From: Stutzerimonas stutzeri
Lineage (GTDB): Bacteria > Pseudomonadota > Gammaproteobacteria > Pseudomonadales > Pseudomonadaceae
Direction of reading: 5' to 3'
Assembly: GCA_002387205.1 (NCBI GenBank)
Contig: DGLA01000009.1
Location: 88,440 to 152,439, forward strand
DNA length: 64,000 nt
Shown: positions 60,853 to 64,000 of the stretch, piece by piece
Position numbering within the stretch: the stretch's first letter is position 1
How the letters are laid out: each line of letters starts with the position of its first letter
Translations under genes and position numbers: made by a program
Notes under the pieces: model-generated
The model's input: only the letters and a program-made list of their open reading frames with translations
Database searches by the model: none
Told to the model about the DNA's origin: nothing

Positions 60853-62124
60853 CTAGCGGGACGACGGCAGGATCAGGATGGCGCGGAAATCGTTGACATT
60901 GGTCCGTGTCGGCCCGGTCATCAGCAGCGCATCGAGCGCCTGGAAGAAACCATAGCCGTTGTTGTCCGCCAGCTCGTCGGCGGCTTTCAGGCCAAGGGCT
61001 TCGGCGCGGGCATAGCTGTCCGGGGTCATCAGGGCACCGGCGTTGTCTTCCGAGCCGTCGATGCCGTCGGTGTCGCCGGCCAGCGCATAGACGTCTGGTA
61101 GCCCCTGGAGGTTTTCTGTCAGGCCCAGAAGAAATTCGGCATTGCGGCCGCCGCGGCCGTTGCCGCGCACCGTTACGGTGGTTTCACCGCCGGAGAGGAT
61201 CACACAGGGCGGGGCGATCGGTTGGCCGTGCAGCACCACCTGTCGGGCGATGCCGCCGTGGACCTTGGCGACTTCCCGCGCTTCGCCTTCCAGGTCGCCG
61301 AGGATCAGCGGCGTGATACCGGCGGCGCGGGCCTTTTCGGCTGCCGCATCAAGGGACTGCTGGGGCTTGGCGATCAACTGGAAATGGCTGCGAGACAGGC
61401 AAGGGTCATCTGCCTTGACTGTTTCCGAGCGCGGGTCTTCCAGCCAGGCGCGCACGTTCGCTGGAATCTCGATGTGGTAGCGCGCCAGAATCGCCAATGC
61501 CTGGGCCGAGGTGGTCGGGTCCGCCACGGTCGGGCCGGAGGCAATGACTGTCGCCTCATCACCCGGAACGTCCGAAATCGCATAGGTGTAGACGCTCGCC
61601 GGCCAGCAGGCCTTGGCCAGACGGCCACCCTTGATCGCCGAAAGGTGTTTGCGCACGCAATTCATTTCGCCGATGTGCGCGCCGGAGCGCAGCAGTGCCT
61701 TGTTGATGGCCTGTTTGTCGGCAAGGCTGATGCCTTCGGCTGGCAGTGCCAGGAGTGACGAGCCGCCGCCAGAGAGCAGAAAGATCACCCGGTCGCTTTC
61801 CTCGAGGTTGCTGACCATTTCCAGCACACGGCGGGCGACGCGCTCACCGGCATCGTCCGGCACCGGATGCGCGGCCTCGACCACCTCGATCTTGCGGCAG
61901 TCAGCACCATGACCATAACGCGTCACCACCAGACCGGAGAGTTCGCCTTCCCATACCGCTTCGATGGCTTCGGCCATTGCCGCCGCGGCTTTACCTGCAC
62001 CAATCACGATGGCGCGGCCGCTGCGGTCCGCTGGCAAATGCTCGGCCAGTACCTGGCGCGGGTGGGCCGCGTCGATGGCGGCGGTGAACAGGTCGCGCAG
62101 CAAGGCTTGCGGGTCGAAAATCAT
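60853..62124 (-). CDS. ttuD: glycerate 2-kinase (MOFRL family, TtuD)
   Basis: A 423-residue kinase of the MOFRL/GckA family that phosphorylates glycerate. Family sequences include VIGAGKAAAAMAEAIEAVWEG, FLLSGGGSSLLALPAEGISL and the C-terminal ALAGDTDGIDGSEDNAGA. ATG 62124 is preferred over 62175, whose extra 17 residues are not family-like. It takes the glycerate made by GlxR. Confidence 0.93.
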   Translation of the reverse strand: MIFDPQALLRDLFTAAIDAAHPRQVLAEHLPADRSGRAIVIGAGKAAAAMAEAIEAVWEGELSGLVVTRYGHGADCRKIEVVEAAHPVPDDAGERVARRVLEMVSNLEESDRVIFLLSGGGSSLLALPAEGISLADKQAINKALLRSGAHIGEMNCVRKHLSAIKGGRLAKACWPASVYTYAISDVPGDEATVIASGPTVADPTTSAQALAILARYHIEIPANVRAWLEDPRSETVKADDPCLSRSHFQLIAKPQQSLDAAAEKARAAGITPLILGDLEGEAREVAKVHGGIARQVVLHGQPIAPPCVILSGGETTVTVRGNGRGGRNAEFLLGLTENLQGLPDVYALAGDTDGIDGSEDNAGALMTPDSYARAEALGLKAADELADNNGYGFFQALDALLMTGPTRTNVNDFRAILILPSSR

Positions 62125-62568
62125 CTGAAGCTCCTTGTCGAAAGGGTGCCGCCCCGAGGGCAGCGGTTGAACCACACGCCTGGCGTTAGCCCGATGACGG
62201 AAGCGCCTGCGGCGATTCCATCCTACCCATTTACCAATCGCGCCGTCCGCTCTCGGACGTAGCCAGGATCAGCCGAAGGCGTAATCCGGGTTTTGGAGCA
62301 TAAGATTTTGGATTCGACCCACCCGGCAGTCGGGCCGTGACTCCTCCTGCCGGGCAGGTCGAAAGGGTGCCGCCCGAGGGCAGCGATCGGATCGCAGATG
62401 CGCAGGGCTGAGGTTGTGGGGGACGCTGTGATTCCGACCCCTTGCAACTGCAATCCGACCCTTTGAGCATCGCTGCGCCAAGCGTTGCGGTTCCCACCAC
62501 CTGGTCTGTCTGTCCCTGAAGGCGGGACGCGTGGCTCGGCACAGCGCGCTCGAAGGCTGAGGTTTCTG
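62125..62568. repeat. gap between ttuD and glxR with a duplicated 27-nt sequence
   Basis: No credible gene in 444 bases. TCGAAAGGGTGCCGCC plus GAGGGCAGCG occurs at 62138-62165 and 62359-62385, differing by one C. Each copy can fold through GGGTGCC/GGGCAGC-type pairing, like repetitive extragenic elements. TTCCGACCC and ATCCGACCC also recur (62432, 62452). Confidence 0.5.
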
Positions 62569-63459
62569 TTAGTCCTTGCGGATCGAGAAGTTGGCCATGT
62601 GTTCCAGACCCTTGATCAGCGCCGAGTGGTCCCAGCCGCTGCCGCCGATCGCCGCGCAGGTGCTGAACACCTGCTGGGCGTTGGCGGTGTTGGGCAGGTT
62701 CAGGCCCAGCTCGCGGGCGCCGGCCAGGGCGAGATTCAGGTCTTTCTGGTGCAGGCTGATGCGGAAGCCCGGATCGAAGGTGCCCTTGATCATCCGCTCG
62801 CCGTGCACTTCCAGAATCTTCGATCCGGCAAAACCGCCCATCAGCGCTTCGCGGACACGGGCCGGGTCGGCGCCGTTCTTCGCGGCGAACAGCAATGCTT
62901 CAGCGACCGCCTGGATGTTCAGCGCCACGATAATCTGGTTGGCGACCTTGGCCGTCTGTCCGGCGCCGTTCTCGCCGACCAGGGTGATGTTCTTGCCCAT
63001 GGCCTGGAAGAGGGGCAGGGCGCGGGCAAAGCTGTCTTCGCTACCGCCGACCATGATCGACAGGGTCGCGGCTTTGGCACCGACCTCGCCGCCAGAGACC
63101 GGCGCGTCGAGGTAGCGGGCACCGGTGGCATCGATCTTCTCGGCGAAGCCCTTGGTGGCGCTGGGCGAGATCGAGCTCATGTCGATCACCAGCTTGTTCG
63201 GGCCGACCCCTTCAGCAACGCCGTTCTGGCTGAAAAGCACGTCCTCGACATGCGGGGTATCCGGCACCATGACGATGGTGAACTCGGCTTCCTGTGCCAC
63301 CTCCTTCGGCGTCGCGAGAGCAACTGCGCCGGCCTCTACCAGAGCGGCTGGAGCCGCATCGTGGTGGGTTGAAACAAAAAGGTTGTGGCCGGCTTTCTGA
63401 AGGTTTTGAGCCATGGGCAGGCCCATGATGCCGGTGCCGATAAATCCAATCTTAGCCAT
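62569..63459 (-). CDS. glxR: tartronate semialdehyde reductase
   Basis: A 296-residue beta-hydroxyacid dehydrogenase. The cofactor motif is GFIGTGIMGLPMAQNL, the substrate segment is DAPVSGGEVGA, and the catalytic Lys is in GAGQTAKVANQ. It reduces tartronate semialdehyde to glycerate in glyoxylate assimilation, between hyi and ttuD. Starts at 63459 with AGGAG upstream. Confidence 0.95.
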   Translation of the reverse strand: MAKIGFIGTGIMGLPMAQNLQKAGHNLFVSTHHDAAPAALVEAGAVALATPKEVAQEAEFTIVMVPDTPHVEDVLFSQNGVAEGVGPNKLVIDMSSISPSATKGFAEKIDATGARYLDAPVSGGEVGAKAATLSIMVGGSEDSFARALPLFQAMGKNITLVGENGAGQTAKVANQIIVALNIQAVAEALLFAAKNGADPARVREALMGGFAGSKILEVHGERMIKGTFDPGFRISLHQKDLNLALAGARELGLNLPNTANAQQVFSTCAAIGGSGWDHSALIKGLEHMANFSIRKD

Positions 63460-63529
63460 GTGTGTTCTCCTCGATTCTGTGGGGCAGGCCGCTGCTCGGC
63501 CTGCGTTGCGGCGTGACCGCAGGTAGCGG

Positions 63530-64000
63530 TCAGATGGCGTTGTGGCTCTTCAGCCAGCCGAGGCCTGCTTCGGTGGTGGTCGCCGGCTTGTACTCGCAGC
63601 CGACCCAGCCCCCGTAGCCGATGCGGTCCAGATGCTCGAACAGGAAGTGGTAGTTGATCTCGCCAGTGCCCGGCTCGTTACGCCCGGGGTTGTCGGCCAG
63701 CTGCACGTGGTTGATCGCCGCCAGGTTGTTCTCGATGGTGCGCGCCAGGTCTCCCTCCATGATCTGCATGTGGTAGATGTCGTACTGCAGGAACAGGTTG
63801 GGGCTGCCGACCTTGCCGCGAATCTCCTGTGCCTGGGAGGTGTTGTTGAGAAAGAAGCGCGGGATATCGCGGGTGTTGATCATCTCCATCACCAGGCGGA
63901 TGCCGGCCTCCTCGAGCTTCTGCGCGGCGTAGCGCAGGTTTTCGATAAAGGTGATTTCCAGCTGGCCGAGATCGGCGGCACGCGGGGCGATGCCGGCCAG
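63530..64000 (-). CDS. hyi: hydroxypyruvate isomerase (5' end outside window)
   Basis: The last 156 residues of a xylose-isomerase-like protein: LEEAGIRLVMEMINTRDIP, YDIYHMQIMEGDLARTI and the metal-site GEINYHFLFEHLDRIGYGGWVGCEYKP are typical of Hyi. It interconverts hydroxypyruvate and tartronate semialdehyde. The frame stays open through position 64000, so the start is beyond the window, with gcl probably next. Confidence 0.92.
   Translation of the reverse strand: MAGIAPRAADLGQLEITFIENLRYAAQKLEEAGIRLVMEMINTRDIPRFFLNNTSQAQEIRGKVGSPNLFLQYDIYHMQIMEGDLARTIENNLAAINHVQLADNPGRNEPGTGEINYHFLFEHLDRIGYGGWVGCEYKPATTTEAGLGWLKSHNAI

Noticed and set aside
1..64000. CRISPR array or rRNA genes
   Set aside because: No regularly spaced repeats of CRISPR type and no rRNA-like sequence seen; only one tRNA found.

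Overview
The window looks like a Pseudomonas chromosome of the stutzeri type (high GC, gene neighbours argP/argO/sodB, an EstA-type autotransporter esterase, and pyk-ttuD-glxR-hyi) carrying an integrated, clc-like integrative and conjugative element (ICE). The ICE fills roughly positions 1-38235 and runs off the left edge. Its right end lies in the 3' part of a tRNA-Gly(CCC) gene (38218-38291), beside a long P4-type tyrosine recombinase. No organism name is given in the data; the host assignment is inference from gene content.

ICE region, left to right. (a) 1-10725, minus strand: a type 3 BREX defence operon (HTH gene, brxF, brxC, pglXI-type methyltransferase, start of a brxHII-type helicase). 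Three extra genes interrupt it: a four-helix-bundle (S23) gene flanked by inverted repeats, a DUF3696 AAA ATPase, and an unrecognised 349-aa partner of that ATPase. pglZ and brxA would be expected left of position 1. (b) 11256-19843: the first conjugation block (RAQPRD, TIGR03758, 03745, 03750, 03746, 03749, 03752, 03751, the VirB4-like TIGR03744 ATPase, a DsbA/DsbG-like protein). (c) 20039-25774: cargo, a RadC gene and then a four-gene operon: metallo-beta-lactamase (MBL) fold protein, a single-chain E2-E1-JAB protein, a second MBL-fold protein, and a 2+2-helix membrane protein. (d) 25992-31082: the second conjugation block (TIGR03757, 03756, 03755, a small membrane protein, TraG-N, DUF3742). 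(e) 31306-32977: an AbiE toxin-antitoxin pair. (f) 33181-37979: MobH relaxase, XRE regulator, a LysR effector domain without its HTH, and the integrase.

The most interesting system is the 20.8-25.8 kb operon. It has ubiquitin-activating (E1), conjugating (E2) and deconjugating (JAB/JAMM) domains in one chain, but no visible ubiquitin-like protein and no CD-NTase. The other three proteins all end in glycine, so each is a candidate conjugation substrate. A perfect CIRCE element (TTAGCACTC-N9-GAGTGCTAA, 20736-20762) overlaps the predicted transcription start, so the operon looks like an HrcA-controlled stress or defence module.

Chromosomal region, 38292-64000: rsuA and a CWC zinc protein; metG divergent from apbC; cspA; dcd; an SDR oxidoreductase; a nucleoside-type ABC transporter without its binding protein; sodB; argO/argP; a coiled-coil membrane protein; the estA autotransporter; pncB; three very small proteins; hmp with a divergent DUF2188 gene; and a glyoxylate/glycerate operon (hyi-glxR-ttuD-pyk). 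This part is mostly ordinary core genome.
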